Assembly: GCA_963732655.1 (NCBI GenBank)
Contig: CAVTAI010000013.1
Coordinates: 1 to 64,000 of the forward strand
Length of the DNA: 64,000 nt
From: CAVTWS01 sp963732655
GTDB lineage: Bacteria > Actinomycetota > Acidimicrobiia > Acidimicrobiales > SHLQ01
Direction: 5' to 3'
Shown: positions 1 to 8,929 of the stretch, piece by piece
Position numbering within the stretch: position 1 is the first letter of the stretch
Layout: every line of letters starts with the position of its first letter
Made by a program: the position numbers and the translations under genes
The notes under the pieces: model-generated
The model's input: the letters and a program-made list of their open reading frames with translations, nothing else
What the model was told of the DNA's origin: nothing
Database searches by the model: none

Positions 1-244
1 CGTGGCGCACCCCCATCGACCGGCCGGCCTCCCACGAGGTCACCGTCATCTTGTCGGTGAGCCGGAGCGGTCCGATCCTGGTATCGCACTCGAAGGTGGT
101 GCCGGTGCCGCTGGTGGTGTCGGAGGTGAAGCGGATCGCTTCCGCGTCGGCCATCCAGTCGACGTGCGAGGCGATATCGGCGACGTCGGCCCACACCACG
201 TCTGGTGGTGCGGCGATCTCGATGTGCACGGTGATCGATGCCAC
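1..244 (-). CDS. SRPBCC family protein (3' end beyond window)
   Basis: The reverse strand from a GTG at 244 is open to the window edge and gives about 81 residues. It begins with the beta strand ITVHIEIAAPPDVVWADVAD, then HVDWMADAEAIRF and a glycine/threonine turn. This is the N-terminal pattern of polyketide cyclase/START-like (SRPBCC) proteins, which form a hydrophobic ligand-binding cavity. The C-terminal helix lies outside the window, so the ligand cannot be guessed. It is divergent from the DsbA-family gene at 280, with a 35-nt gap that must hold both promoters. The family call rests on the N-terminal third only. Confidence 0.7.
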   Translation of the reverse strand, partial: MASITVHIEIAAPPDVVWADVADIASHVDWMADAEAIRFTSDTTSGTGTTFECDTRIGPLRLTDKMTVTSWEAGRSMGVRH

Positions 245-279
245 GTCGCGAGACCCTACCGGTGGCTACCGTCTGACCG

Positions 280-996
280 GTGACCGACCTCCAGCACGCT
301 GCGCCGTCCCACGTCGAGTTCTACCTCGATCCCATCTGCCCGTTCGCGTGGATCACCTCCCGCTGGATCGTGGAGGTGGCCCGGCAACGTCCGATGCGGA
401 TCGAGTGGCGGTTCATCGCCCTCCGGTTGTTGAACGAGGGCCGCAATTACGAAACCGACTTTCCGCCCGGCTACCTCGAGCTCCACACCAAGGGCCTCCG
501 GATGTTGCGGGTGGGCGCCGCCGCTCGGGCATGCGGAGGCGACGAAGCCGTTGGACGGCTCTACACGGCGCTCGGGGAGTCGATCTGGAACCGGCCGCGT
601 GGCGAGCAGGTCGAGGGCGATTCCCTCACGGATGGGCCCCTCTCCGCGGGTATGCACGGCGTGGCCTCGGACGAGCACCTGGTCGGTGCGCTTCGTTCCG
701 CCGGGCTGCCCGAGGACCTGGCTGACGCGGCCGACAGCGACACCCACGACGCCCTCCTGCTCGCGGAGACGGAGCAGGCACTACGCCGCGCCGGCCGGGA
801 TCTGGGGACACCCGTTATCGCCGTGGACCCACCGGACGGGCCAGCGTTCTTCGGGCCGGTCATCTCCCGCCTCCCGGCCGCCGATGAGGCCGTCGAGCTC
901 TGGGACACGGTCATGAAGCTGGCGCGGTGGCCTGGTTTCGCGGAGCTCAAACGGTCGCTTCGAGAGATGCCGGACCTACCGCTCCTGCGGGCCTGA
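280..996 (+). CDS. DsbA-family (Rv2466c-like) thioredoxin-fold oxidoreductase
   Basis: A 238-residue protein starting at GTG 280. The N-terminus has a beta strand, then DPICPFAWITSRW (residues 17-29). That matches the thioredoxin-fold active-site region of the Rv2466c mycothiol-dependent nitroreductase/DsbA group, where the usual site is CPWC. Here the first Cys (Cys20) is kept and the second is Ala, so it would be a monothiol enzyme. The remainder is the helical DsbA insertion and the C-terminal cis-Pro region (TPVIAVD). Mycothiol or another low-molecular-weight thiol as partner is inference from the family. The cytoplasmic location follows from the absence of a signal peptide. Confidence 0.75.
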   Translation: MTDLQHAAPSHVEFYLDPICPFAWITSRWIVEVARQRPMRIEWRFIALRLLNEGRNYETDFPPGYLELHTKGLRMLRVGAAARACGGDEAVGRLYTALGESIWNRPRGEQVEGDSLTDGPLSAGMHGVASDEHLVGALRSAGLPEDLADAADSDTHDALLLAETEQALRRAGRDLGTPVIAVDPPDGPAFFGPVISRLPAADEAVELWDTVMKLARWPGFAELKRSLREMPDLPLLRA

Positions 997-1022
997 GCCG
1001 GCTCGCCCCCCGACCACGCGGG

Positions 1023-1814
1023 TCAGGGGCGTCGGTACACGCTGACGTGCCGGGAGCACTCGGAGCCGAACGTGGCGCCGTCCCAGTCGGCGTGGCGGCT
1101 CATCAACGTCAGCCCGGCTCGGCCCGCCATGGAGTCGAGCTGTTCGGGATAGAGGTAGTGCACGAACCACGGCCGCAGGCGCACCCCGCCCGAATCGGTG
1201 AGGTCGACGTGTTGACCGGCGATCGTCTGTCCCGCTCGATCGTGCCGGGTGACGACGAGCGTGACCCGGTCGACCTCGACCCGACCGACCGTGATGTCTC
1301 CGGTGGGCGCGGCCTCAACGCCCTCGAGTGCGTCCTCGTGAGAACCCTCGGGGGCCAGCGCGTCGATGACGAGGAGCCCTCCGGGATCCAATCGGCGTGC
1401 GGCTCCGTCGAGGCACTGCTGCTGGGCGTCGCTCGACGGGAGCAGGAACAAGGTGTTGAACGCGCAGACCACGAGGTCGAATCGGAACGCCGGTGCGAGG
1501 GTGTCGTCCAGCCGGGCCATGTCGGCGAGCACCGTCGTCACGGCGTCGGCTCCCGGTTTGGACTCCAGGACGGCCAACATCTCCGGTGATGCGTCGATGC
1601 CGGTGACCCTCAACCCGGCGGCGGCCAGAGGCAGCGCCAGCCGACCGGTCCCGACGCCGAGCTCGAGCACCCGGCCCGCCGGGCCGGCCAGGGCCACCAG
1701 GCGCGCCGCCGCGGTGTCGCCGTCCCCGTCCGGGCCGTACCACTCGTCATAGACATCTGCGAAGGCACGCCCGTAGGCGTCGGGCCCGTAGGTCTCGGAG
1801 CTGAAGCCCTCCAT
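1023..1814 (-). CDS. Class I SAM-dependent methyltransferase
   Basis: A 263-residue protein. The SAM-binding glycine motif LELGVGTGRL is at residues 50-59, followed by the acidic end of strand 2 (VTGIDAS) and a motif-IV-like segment (FDLVVCAFNTLFLL). This is the Methyltransf_25/11 type. ATG 1814 was chosen because an AGGGGG ribosome site lies about 6 nt upstream; the open frame extends far further but that part reads as antisense to the next gene. The substrate is unknown. It is divergent from the membrane protein gene at 1855. Confidence 0.85.
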   Translation of the reverse strand: MEGFSSETYGPDAYGRAFADVYDEWYGPDGDGDTAAARLVALAGPAGRVLELGVGTGRLALPLAAAGLRVTGIDASPEMLAVLESKPGADAVTTVLADMARLDDTLAPAFRFDLVVCAFNTLFLLPSSDAQQQCLDGAARRLDPGGLLVIDALAPEGSHEDALEGVEAAPTGDITVGRVEVDRVTLVVTRHDRAGQTIAGQHVDLTDSGGVRLRPWFVHYLYPEQLDSMAGRAGLTLMSRHADWDGATFGSECSRHVSVYRRP

Positions 1815-1854
1815 CGAACCCCCTGTCGGCGACGGTAGGCCACAATGGTCGCAA

Positions 1855-2799
1855 ATGAGCCTTCCGTCGACATCCGGCCCGTGGGCCGCCCCGGGCGCCG
1901 ATGCCGTGCCGTCACCCCGTCCGCGAGCTCGAGACGTCGGGGCGGCGGAACCGCCGGGCCTCGTCCCCGTGCCCATCGCGCTGCGGCCGCTCGCCGTGCT
2001 CGAGATCATCGACGGCGGCTTCGACGTGTTGAAGGCGCGTCCGGGCCTGTTGCTTGGGTTGTCGGCGTGCGTCGTGGTCCCGGTGGAGCTCATCGGGGCG
2101 TGGCTCAACCGCGACCAGCTGGGCGAGGGTCTCGGTGGGTTGTTGAACGGAACCGTGCCGGGATCGTCGTCCGCCCGGGTCAGCGACGCCGGCGTCGCCT
2201 GGTCGCTGGTGGCGCCCTCCTTCGCGGTCGCGGTCGTCGGTGCGATGTTGGCTCGAGTGGTTCGGGCGTGGTTCGCCGAGTCGGAGATCTCCGCCGGTGA
2301 GGTGTTGCGGTGGGGTGGTCGTCGCCTTCCTGCCTTGGCCGCGATGTGGGCCCTCGTGCACGCCGCCGAGGCCGTCGGCCTGCTCGCCTGCGGGCTCGGG
2401 TCCGTGGCCGCCATGGTCGTGTTCAGTGTCAGCGCGCCGGCTATGGCAGTGGAGAACCTGGGCCCGTGGCGGGCGATGGGGAGGTCGCGCCGGCTGACAT
2501 CAGGACGCTTCGGTGCCGTTCTCGGCCTGTGCCTGCTGGTGGCGTTGATCACGTCGCTCGTCGAGCTCGGGCTCACGGCCGTCCCACTGGCCCTGGCGGC
2601 GGCGATCGGATCCGACTACGGCTGGGTTGCGGCCCTCGTGGTGAGCACCGCGGTGTCGGTCCTGTCGGTCGCGCTGGTCGGGGCGACCGCGACCATGCAG
2701 TACATCGATCTCCGGTCGCGCCGCGACGGGTTCGACCTCGAGATGCGAGCGATCGAAGTCTTCGATCGCGGTCGGCGGCCCGGGCGGGGTCGGGGCTGA
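1855..2799 (+). CDS. Polytopic membrane protein of the MoxR/DUF58 cluster
   Basis: A 314-residue protein with a proline/alanine-rich cytosolic N-terminus (about 1-45) and then roughly six hydrophobic segments, including a GLLLGLSACVVVPVEL helix and several Ala/Val/Leu-rich helices to about residue 285. The tail is basic and contains YIDLRSRRDG, common at the end of this class of membrane proteins. It has the look of the glycerophosphodiester phosphodiesterase membrane-domain type, but no catalytic domain is present. Its stop overlaps the next ATG by one base, so it is the likely first gene of the operon. The biochemical function is unknown. Confidence 0.7.
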   Translation: MSLPSTSGPWAAPGADAVPSPRPRARDVGAAEPPGLVPVPIALRPLAVLEIIDGGFDVLKARPGLLLGLSACVVVPVELIGAWLNRDQLGEGLGGLLNGTVPGSSSARVSDAGVAWSLVAPSFAVAVVGAMLARVVRAWFAESEISAGEVLRWGGRRLPALAAMWALVHAAEAVGLLACGLGSVAAMVVFSVSAPAMAVENLGPWRAMGRSRRLTSGRFGAVLGLCLLVALITSLVELGLTAVPLALAAAIGSDYGWVAALVVSTAVSVLSVALVGATATMQYIDLRSRRDGFDLEMRAIEVFDRGRRPGRGRG

Positions 2800-3458
2800 T
2801 GTCGCTCCCGATTCCCGAGCCCCAACCCGATCCCGAGCAGGTGAGCCGGATCGCCGAGCGCATCGTGTCCTCCGGCGACTTCGACGAACCAGAGCCGTCC
2901 GTTCTCGAGCGGATCCTCGAGTGGATCGGCGATCGGCTGAGCCAGGTCGGCGGAACGGTGGGCGGCTCCGGAGGTTCGGCGGTCCTTTCGTGGATCGTGC
3001 TCGCCGTCGCCGCGGCCGTGCTGATCTGGATCGCCTGGAAGGTCATCGCCGGCCTGAACCCGATCCGGCGACCCGACGACGACCCCGATGAGCTGGACGT
3101 CACGATCCTCAGCCGGCGGTCGGTCGCCGAGCTCCGGCGCGAGGCCGAGGAACTGCACGGCTCGCAGGAGTGGCGGCTGGCCGTGCGCGGTTGGTATCGG
3201 GTCCTGGTGGCCGGCCTCGTCGAGGAACGAGTGATCGACGACGTGGCCGGGTGGACACCTCGGGAGGTTCTCGCCCGCGTCCCCGAGGGTTCGATTCGAG
3301 ACATCGTGGCGTCGGCGACCGAGCAGTTCGAACGGGTGTGGTACGCCGATCACCCCGCCACCGAATCGTCAGCGGTCAGCCTCCAGGACCTGGCTGAGCG
3401 AGCCCGGCACGCCAGCAGGGAGCGTCCCACCCGAGCCCGGGCGGGGGCGGCATCGTGA
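2799..3458 (+). CDS. DUF4129 domain-containing membrane protein
   Basis: A 219-residue protein. The start ATG shares one base with the upstream stop (TGATG), indicating translational coupling. A single transmembrane helix lies at about 61-83. It is followed by the DUF4129 domain with the characteristic region WRLAVRGWYRVLVAGLVEER, the TPREVL motif and FERVWYAD. DUF4129 proteins regularly sit beside MoxR and DUF58 genes in actinobacteria and are thought to be partners in an envelope process; the reaction is not known. It overlaps the DUF4350 gene by 4 nt. Confidence 0.85.
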   Translation: MSLPIPEPQPDPEQVSRIAERIVSSGDFDEPEPSVLERILEWIGDRLSQVGGTVGGSGGSAVLSWIVLAVAAAVLIWIAWKVIAGLNPIRRPDDDPDELDVTILSRRSVAELRREAEELHGSQEWRLAVRGWYRVLVAGLVEERVIDDVAGWTPREVLARVPEGSIRDIVASATEQFERVWYADHPATESSAVSLQDLAERARHASRERPTRARAGAAS

Positions 3459-4678
3459 ACACCCGCGCCGTGGCGATCGTGGCCGTGCTCGTGGCGGCTC
3501 TCGCGCTCCTCGCGCTGAACTCGAACGGCGAGTTGAATCGCGAACCGTTCGATCCGGACAGCGTCGGCCCGCTCGGGTACCAGGGTCTGGTGCGCCTGGT
3601 TCGGGAGCTCGGCAGCGACATCGACACGTCCCTGACCGACGTCGACGACCTCGCCGACATCGATGTCGTCGTCATCGTCCAAGGTGACCTGGACGAGGTG
3701 GCGGCGGACGCGGTCGACGAGTACGTGACGGATGGCGGGGTGGTCGTCGTGCTCGACCCGACGTCCCTCCTGGCGCCAGTTAGCCAGACCGTGGTCCCCG
3801 GCGAATCCGTGTCGGCCGAACGACGCTCGGGCGACTGCGACGAACCGGCCCTGTCGTCCGTTGATCGGCTCGAGGCGCCGAGCCTCATCGCGTACGGCCC
3901 TGGTCGGTCGGCGGCCACCTCCGGTGCGGGCGACGACGCCGTGTTCGAGTCCTGCTTCCGCCAGATCTCACCCGCCCGGTCCGGCGCCGCCGAGGCCAGT
4001 GGCCCCGTCTCGGTCGCCGACATCGGCCCGAACGGTGGGGTGATCGTGGCGATCGATCCGACCCTGTGGGTCAACGACCACATCGCGCAGGCCGACAACG
4101 CCGTGCTGGCGGCGGCGGTCCTCGCTCCCGCCGACGGAACCCGGGTCGGGTTCTTGGAACGCACCCGTTTCGCCACCGGCGACCGATCGTTGTGGTCCCT
4201 GATCGACGACGGCGTCCGCTGGGGGCTGCTCCAGGTCGTCCTCGCGGGTGGCCTCCTCATGTGGTGGCGAGGCCGCCGGCTCGGCCGACCGGTCCCGGAG
4301 GTCCAACCCGTGGCCCTCGACGGCTCCGACCTCGTGGTCGCCACCGGGGCGCTCCTGCAGCGGTCCCATCGATCGAGCGAGAGCGCCGCCCGGTTGTACG
4401 ACGAGTTGCACCGTCTGCTCGTCACCCGGCTCGGCGTCGCGCCGGGGGTGCCGACCGCCGAACTCGCCGCCCTGGTCGCGACCCGGTTCGGCATCGACAT
4501 CGGCGTCGTGGGCGCGGCGTTGTCGCCGGCCACCGTCACCGGCGAAGCGTCCCTCGTCACCTACTCCCGCCACGTGCGGTCCGTTCGCCACGCCGTCCGA
4601 CCCGCGCCGTCCTCAGCGGCCCCGTCCCCGGCGGCCCCGTCCCCGGCGGCCCAGTCCGCACCCTCCCGGAGGAGATAG
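3455..4678 (+). CDS. DUF4350 domain-containing protein
   Basis: A 407-residue protein whose GTG start lies in a 4-nt GTGA overlap with the DUF4129 stop. Residues 5-21 form an N-terminal membrane anchor. Next comes an extracytoplasmic Rossmann-like DUF4350 domain with GPLGYQGLVRLVRELG and VVVLDPTSLL. A second membrane helix lies near 250-270, before a cytosolic helical tail. The final 25 residues are low-complexity proline/serine/alanine (SSAAPSPAAPSPAA). It sits between DUF4129 and MoxR, the standard order of this cluster. The function is unknown beyond that association. Confidence 0.8.
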   Translation: MNTRAVAIVAVLVAALALLALNSNGELNREPFDPDSVGPLGYQGLVRLVRELGSDIDTSLTDVDDLADIDVVVIVQGDLDEVAADAVDEYVTDGGVVVVLDPTSLLAPVSQTVVPGESVSAERRSGDCDEPALSSVDRLEAPSLIAYGPGRSAATSGAGDDAVFESCFRQISPARSGAAEASGPVSVADIGPNGGVIVAIDPTLWVNDHIAQADNAVLAAAVLAPADGTRVGFLERTRFATGDRSLWSLIDDGVRWGLLQVVLAGGLLMWWRGRRLGRPVPEVQPVALDGSDLVVATGALLQRSHRSSESAARLYDELHRLLVTRLGVAPGVPTAELAALVATRFGIDIGVVGAALSPATVTGEASLVTYSRHVRSVRHAVRPAPSSAAPSPAAPSPAAQSAPSRRR

Positions 4679-4680
4679 AG

Positions 4681-5634
4681 ATGAACCCTGACCCCCGCGA
4701 CCCGATCCTGGCGGTGCGCAACGAGGTGGCCAAGGTGGTGGTGGGCCAAGACGGTGTCCTCACTGGCTTGGTGTCCGCGCTCCTCGTACGCGGTCACGTC
4801 CTCCTCGAGGGGGTGCCCGGCGTGGCCAAGACGCTGATCGCCAAGACGTTGGCCGCGTCGCTCGACCTCGAGTTCGGCCGAGTGCAGTTCACGCCCGACC
4901 TGATGCCGTCCGACGTGCTCGGCCAGATGATCTACGAACAGTCGACGGGTGGGTTCCGGTTCCGACCCGGCCCGGTGTTCACGAACGTGTTGCTGGCGGA
5001 CGAGATCAACCGCACGCCACCCAAGACCCAGGCGTCGCTGCTGGAGGTGATGGAGGAGCGGCAGGTGTCGATCGGCGGCGAGACCCGCGCCGTCGCCGAT
5101 CCGTTCTGTGTCATCGCCACGCAGAACCCGATCGAGTACGAGGGCACGTACCCACTCCCGGAAGCCCAGCTCGACCGATTCCTGTTCAAGGTGACCGTCG
5201 GTTACCCAGCCGCCGATCAGGAGCGCCTCGTCGTGCGCCGTCACGATCAAGGACTCGACCCCCACGACGTACGGGCGGCCGGGGTGCGCGCGGTCGCCGG
5301 ACCCGCCGACCTGGCGCTCGCCCGCGCCGCCGTCGAGGCGGTCACCGTCGACGACGCGGTCCTCGGCTACGTGGTCGACCTGTGCCGGGCGAGCCGCGAG
5401 CAACCTTCCGTCCTGCTCGGAGCATCCCCGCGAGGCGCCACGGCTTTGCTCAAGGCGGCCAAGGCGTGGGCCTGGCTCGCCGGACGCTCCTACCTCGGTC
5501 CCGACGAGGTCAAGGCGGTGGTCAAGCCGACGCTTCGCCACCGTCTCGTCGTGCGCCCCGAAGCCGAGCTCGACGGCGTGACCGCCGACTCCGTGCTCGA
5601 GGGGCTGCTGCTCTCGGTCCCGGCGCCGCGGTGA
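4681..5634 (+). CDS. MoxR-type AAA+ ATPase
   Basis: A 317-residue AAA+ protein. Walker A GVPGVAKT is at 44-51, Walker B VLLADEIN at 103-110 and sensor 1 ATQNP near 144-148. The LPEAQLDRF segment typical of MoxR follows, then the C-terminal lid domain. A strong GGAGGAG site precedes ATG 4681, only two bases after the DUF4350 stop. MoxR ATPases act as chaperones or remodelling motors for partner proteins, often VWA or DUF58 proteins. The immediate DUF58 neighbour supports that role here; the client is unknown. Confidence 0.95.
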   Translation: MNPDPRDPILAVRNEVAKVVVGQDGVLTGLVSALLVRGHVLLEGVPGVAKTLIAKTLAASLDLEFGRVQFTPDLMPSDVLGQMIYEQSTGGFRFRPGPVFTNVLLADEINRTPPKTQASLLEVMEERQVSIGGETRAVADPFCVIATQNPIEYEGTYPLPEAQLDRFLFKVTVGYPAADQERLVVRRHDQGLDPHDVRAAGVRAVAGPADLALARAAVEAVTVDDAVLGYVVDLCRASREQPSVLLGASPRGATALLKAAKAWAWLAGRSYLGPDEVKAVVKPTLRHRLVVRPEAELDGVTADSVLEGLLLSVPAPR

Positions 5635-5686
5635 TCGCCGTACCTCTCGGGCCCCATGCCGCCGCCGCGGTGGGGGAGGGCACCCG

Positions 5687-7000
5687 GTGATCTGGCCGGT
5701 GCCCACGTGGCGTCTCGCCGTGCTGTTGGCCGTCACCGCGGTGGCCACGGCGGCCGTTCCCGTCGACCAGCCGGCCGGCATGATCGTGGTGACGGCGGCG
5801 GTCCTGCTCGCCGGTGCGGTCGACGTCGCCCTCGCCCCCGATCCCGGGGCCGTGGTGGTGCAACGCCAGTTCCCGGGGGCCGTCGTGTTGGGCGGGACCG
5901 GTTCCCTCCGGTGGCGCATCGTCAACCCGACCGACCGGGTGGCCCGCCTGGCGATCGCCGACGACCTGGCGCCGTCGTTGCGGGCCTCCAGCCGCCGCGC
6001 CCATGTCGTGCTCGGACCCCGCGCCGAAGCGTTGGTCCAGGCCACGGTGCGTCCCACCCGCCGCGGCCGGTTCCTGCTCCGCGAGCTCGTCGTGCGGACC
6101 GAGGGGCCGTTGCGCCTGGCCGGTCGCCAACGCCGGCGACCCGAGGCGGGTCAGCTTCGCGTGCACCCACGATTCCGATCGCGAGACGAGGCCGAGCTGC
6201 GCATCAAGCGGGCCCGGCTGCTCGAGGTCGGGCTCCGGTCGACGCGAGGTCGGGGCGGGGGCACCGACTTCGATCAGCTGCGCGAGTACACCGATGGCGA
6301 CGAGTCGCGCCGCATCGACTGGGCGGCGACCGCCCGGTCCGGGCGACCGATCGTGCGCACCTACCGGGCCGAACGCAATCAGACGGTCCTCGGCCTGCTC
6401 GACACCGGTCGTCTCATGGCGGGCCGGGTCGACGGGGTTCCTCGCCTGGAGCACGCGCTCGACGCCGTGTTCGCTTTGACCACGGTCGCCACCCGGCTCG
6501 GCGACCGGTTCGGCCTGGTGGCGTTCGATCACGACATCCGCGCCACCGTGTCTGCAGCTGCGGGCCCGGATCAGTTCGGTGTGGTGCTCGAGACCTGCTT
6601 CGACCTCGACGCCCGGCTCGTGGAGAGCGACTATCGCCGCGGGTTCGTGGAGGCGATGACGCGGTTCCGGCGGCGTTCGATGATCGTGGTCTTCACCGAT
6701 CTCGTCGAGGAGGCGGCGGCGCTCCACCTCATCCCGGCCCTTCCGTTGATCGCCCGATCCCACCTGGTGATCGTCGCCGCCGTGCGTGACCCGGCCGTGA
6801 TGGCCTGGGCCGACGCTGAACCCGACGACGGCGCCAGCGCCTACCGGGCCGTGGCCGCCCGGGGGGCCTTGGCCCAGCGGGATCGCACGGCCGCCCGACT
6901 CCGCGGACTCGGCGCGACCGTCGTCGACGCTCCGCCCGACCAGTTGGCGGCCCGGCTCGCCGACACCTACCTCGACATCAAAGCCACCGGCTCTCTGTGA
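5687..7000 (+). CDS. DUF58 domain-containing protein (MoxR partner)
   Basis: A 437-residue protein starting at GTG 5687 behind a GGGGGAGGG site. Two N-terminal hydrophobic helices (about 9-25 and 31-48) precede a beta-rich region and the DUF58 core. The core signature is FDQLREYTDGDESRRIDW followed by AATARSG and the RAERNQ segment. After it comes a VWA-like fold with LLDTGRLM and IVVFTDL. DUF58 proteins are regular partners of MoxR ATPases. Its last 34 nt overlap the convergent SpoIIM-like gene. Confidence 0.9.
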   Translation: MIWPVPTWRLAVLLAVTAVATAAVPVDQPAGMIVVTAAVLLAGAVDVALAPDPGAVVVQRQFPGAVVLGGTGSLRWRIVNPTDRVARLAIADDLAPSLRASSRRAHVVLGPRAEALVQATVRPTRRGRFLLRELVVRTEGPLRLAGRQRRRPEAGQLRVHPRFRSRDEAELRIKRARLLEVGLRSTRGRGGGTDFDQLREYTDGDESRRIDWAATARSGRPIVRTYRAERNQTVLGLLDTGRLMAGRVDGVPRLEHALDAVFALTTVATRLGDRFGLVAFDHDIRATVSAAAGPDQFGVVLETCFDLDARLVESDYRRGFVEAMTRFRRRSMIVVFTDLVEEAAALHLIPALPLIARSHLVIVAAVRDPAVMAWADAEPDDGASAYRAVAARGALAQRDRTAARLRGLGATVVDAPPDQLAARLADTYLDIKATGSL

Positions 7001-7980
7001 TCTGAGAACGGGGCGACGGCGAGCTCGGAGGCGGGTTGGCGAGGCCCGAAGGTGAGGATGTAGGCCACGAAGGCCAGCTCGACGGCGATGCCGGTGCCGA
7101 CCCGGGCGGCGGTGGGCAGACCGCTCGGCGTGACGAACCCTTCGATCAGGCCGGCGACGACGAACGCGGCCACGAGCCCGAGCACGATGGTGACGGCGGT
7201 GCGGGCCTCCTCGGCCACGGCGCGGGTGCGGGTTCGGTCCCCGGGGTCGATGATGGTCCAGCCCAGCCGGAGCCCGGCGGCGCCGGCGATCACGATCGCA
7301 CTGATCTCGAGGAGCCCGTGGGGCGTGATGAGGCCCCAGAAGCGACCCGGTTCGCCGACGTGATGGAAAGCGCCGGCCACCATGCCGACCTGGGCGCCGT
7401 TCGTGACCAGGATGAACACGGTGCCCAGGCACACGAGGATCCCCCCGGCGAACGCGATGAACGACACCTGGATGTTGTTGATCAGCACCTGGGTCGAGAA
7501 CTGCGCCGCGGGTGCGGAGGAGTAGTAGTCCTCGAACTCGTCCTGGATGTACACATCTCGGGCTTCGGGCGGCAGCGCGGTGTCGAGGGCGACCTCGCTG
7601 TTGGCGAGCCAGATCCCGAAGATCAGCGCGGGCACGAAGAAGAGCGCGGCCGACGCCACCACGAACCAGCGGCAGCGCCACACCGCGTTCGGGAACGTGT
7701 ACGTCGCGGTGTTGGTGAGGGCGCGCCACGACCGGGGTCGGGTGCCGTAGATCACCGCCCGGGCGTCGGCCACCAGTGTGGTCAAGCGGCTCGTGAGCGT
7801 GGGGTCGTCGTACATAGTGCGGACGTGCGACAGCTGGCTCGATGCCCGCTGGTACAGGGCCAGCAGCCGGTCGATACCTGCCGCGTCGAGCCCTCGCCCG
7901 CGCCGCGAGGAGGCTCTCGTCGCCTCGGCGAGCTCTCGCCACGACGCGTCGTTGTCAGCGATGTACCGGTCGATGTCCAC
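6967..7980 (-). CDS. Stage II sporulation protein M-like (SpoIIM/DUF95) membrane protein
   Basis: A 337-residue protein from GTG 7980. The N-terminal ~90 residues are soluble and helical (SWRELAEATRASS, then the LSHVRTMYDD region). At least five membrane segments follow, and PHGLLEISAIVIAGAAGLRLG is the SpoIIM-family signature helix. In sporulating Firmicutes SpoIIM belongs to a septal peptidoglycan-degrading complex. In actinobacteria these homologues are common beside MoxR/RDD genes with no sporulation role shown. It is convergent with DUF58 and divergent from the RDD gene. GTG was chosen because upstream codons read as shadow; its ribosome site is weak. Confidence 0.85.
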   Translation of the reverse strand: MDIDRYIADNDASWRELAEATRASSRRGRGLDAAGIDRLLALYQRASSQLSHVRTMYDDPTLTSRLTTLVADARAVIYGTRPRSWRALTNTATYTFPNAVWRCRWFVVASAALFFVPALIFGIWLANSEVALDTALPPEARDVYIQDEFEDYYSSAPAAQFSTQVLINNIQVSFIAFAGGILVCLGTVFILVTNGAQVGMVAGAFHHVGEPGRFWGLITPHGLLEISAIVIAGAAGLRLGWTIIDPGDRTRTRAVAEEARTAVTIVLGLVAAFVVAGLIEGFVTPSGLPTAARVGTGIAVELAFVAYILTFGPRQPASELAVAPFSDHREPVALMSR

Positions 7981-8056
7981 CTGGGCGCAGGGTACACCGG
8001 GGGGTCGAGGCGGGCGCTCCACCGTGGCAGACGGCGCGCCGCGGTACCCTGCGCTC

Positions 8057-8929
8057 GTGAGCGCGGTCGTCGAAGCTCGGATCCGTTCGGCCGAGCGCGC
8101 CGGGCGCGGCATCGTGACCCCCGAGGCGGTACTGCTCGACTTCCCACTGGCCGGTCTCGGCTCCCGGGTCATGGCCCGCCTGGTCGACGTGGCGTGCGTG
8201 GGCGCCATGTTCTACGTGCTGTTGATCGCCATCGTGACCTTCGGGGTCGAGGCGTCGCCCACGCTCGCCATCATCATCGTGGTGGTCAGCGTCTTTGCCG
8301 TGGTGTTCGTCTACCCGACGGTGATGGAAGCGTTCGGTCGCGGCCGGACGCTCGGCAAACGCGTCCTGGGCCTACGGGTGGTGACGGTGGCCGGCGGCCC
8401 CGTGACGCTGCGCGCCGCGGCCACCCGAGCCATGCTCGACCTGGTCGACGTGTACTTCAGCACGGGCGGGATCGGTATGGCGACGATGATCCTGTCGCCG
8501 AGCAACCAGCGGCTCGGCGATCTGGCCGCCGGCACGATCGTGATCCGGGAGCGGGTGGGTCACACCACCACGACGCCGGTGCACTTCGCCCCGCCGTACG
8601 GATGGGAGCACTACGCCGCAGGGCTCGATGTGGGATCGCTCACGCCGGCCCAGTACACCGTCGTTCGCTCGTTCCTGTTGCGGGTCCTGGTGCTGGCGCC
8701 CGAGGCCCGCTGGTCGCTGGCCGACTCCCTCGGCCGGCGCGTGGCGGCGGCGATGAACCTGACGCTGCCGCCGTCGGTGCACCCCGAGACGTTCCTCGTG
8801 TGCGTAGCGGCGGCATATCAACGCCGTCACTGGCCCGTGCCGCGCGAGCTCTGTTCTGCCGTCCTGAGGATTCTCAGCCGGCGAGGGCGGATTCGACGGC
8901 GGCGACGAGGGCGGGATCGTCCGGGGTGA
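8057..8929 (+). CDS. RDD family membrane protein
   Basis: A 290-residue protein starting at GTG 8057. The RDD domain covers about residues 15-170: FPLAGLGSRVMARLVDV with the first Arg-Asp pair, two membrane helices, the GRTLGKRVLGLRVV loop, and NQRLGDLAAGTIVI. The rest is a cytosolic helical region. The last 18 codons are an arginine-rich tail that runs antisense into the 3' end of the glutathione peroxidase gene (56-nt overlap), so the true end may differ. It is likely part of the same envelope cluster as the SpoIIM-like gene, with which it shares a 76-nt divergent promoter region. Confidence 0.85.
   Translation: MSAVVEARIRSAERAGRGIVTPEAVLLDFPLAGLGSRVMARLVDVACVGAMFYVLLIAIVTFGVEASPTLAIIIVVVSVFAVVFVYPTVMEAFGRGRTLGKRVLGLRVVTVAGGPVTLRAAATRAMLDLVDVYFSTGGIGMATMILSPSNQRLGDLAAGTIVIRERVGHTTTTPVHFAPPYGWEHYAAGLDVGSLTPAQYTVVRSFLLRVLVLAPEARWSLADSLGRRVAAAMNLTLPPSVHPETFLVCVAAAYQRRHWPVPRELCSAVLRILSRRGRIRRRRRGRDRPG

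Noticed and set aside
280..996. DsbA-like protein as a second selenoprotein
   Set aside because: The active-site residue is an ordinary Cys codon and there is no in-frame TGA.
1023..2576. 517-codon version of the methyltransferase
   Set aside because: The extra 250 N-terminal codons are antisense to the membrane protein gene at 1855; ATG 1814 has a good ribosome site.
5522..7942. Minus-strand open frame of 806 codons
   Set aside because: It lies antisense to DUF58, MoxR end and SpoIIM genes, is Arg/Gly/His-rich and has no family pattern. A shadow of GC-rich coding sequence.
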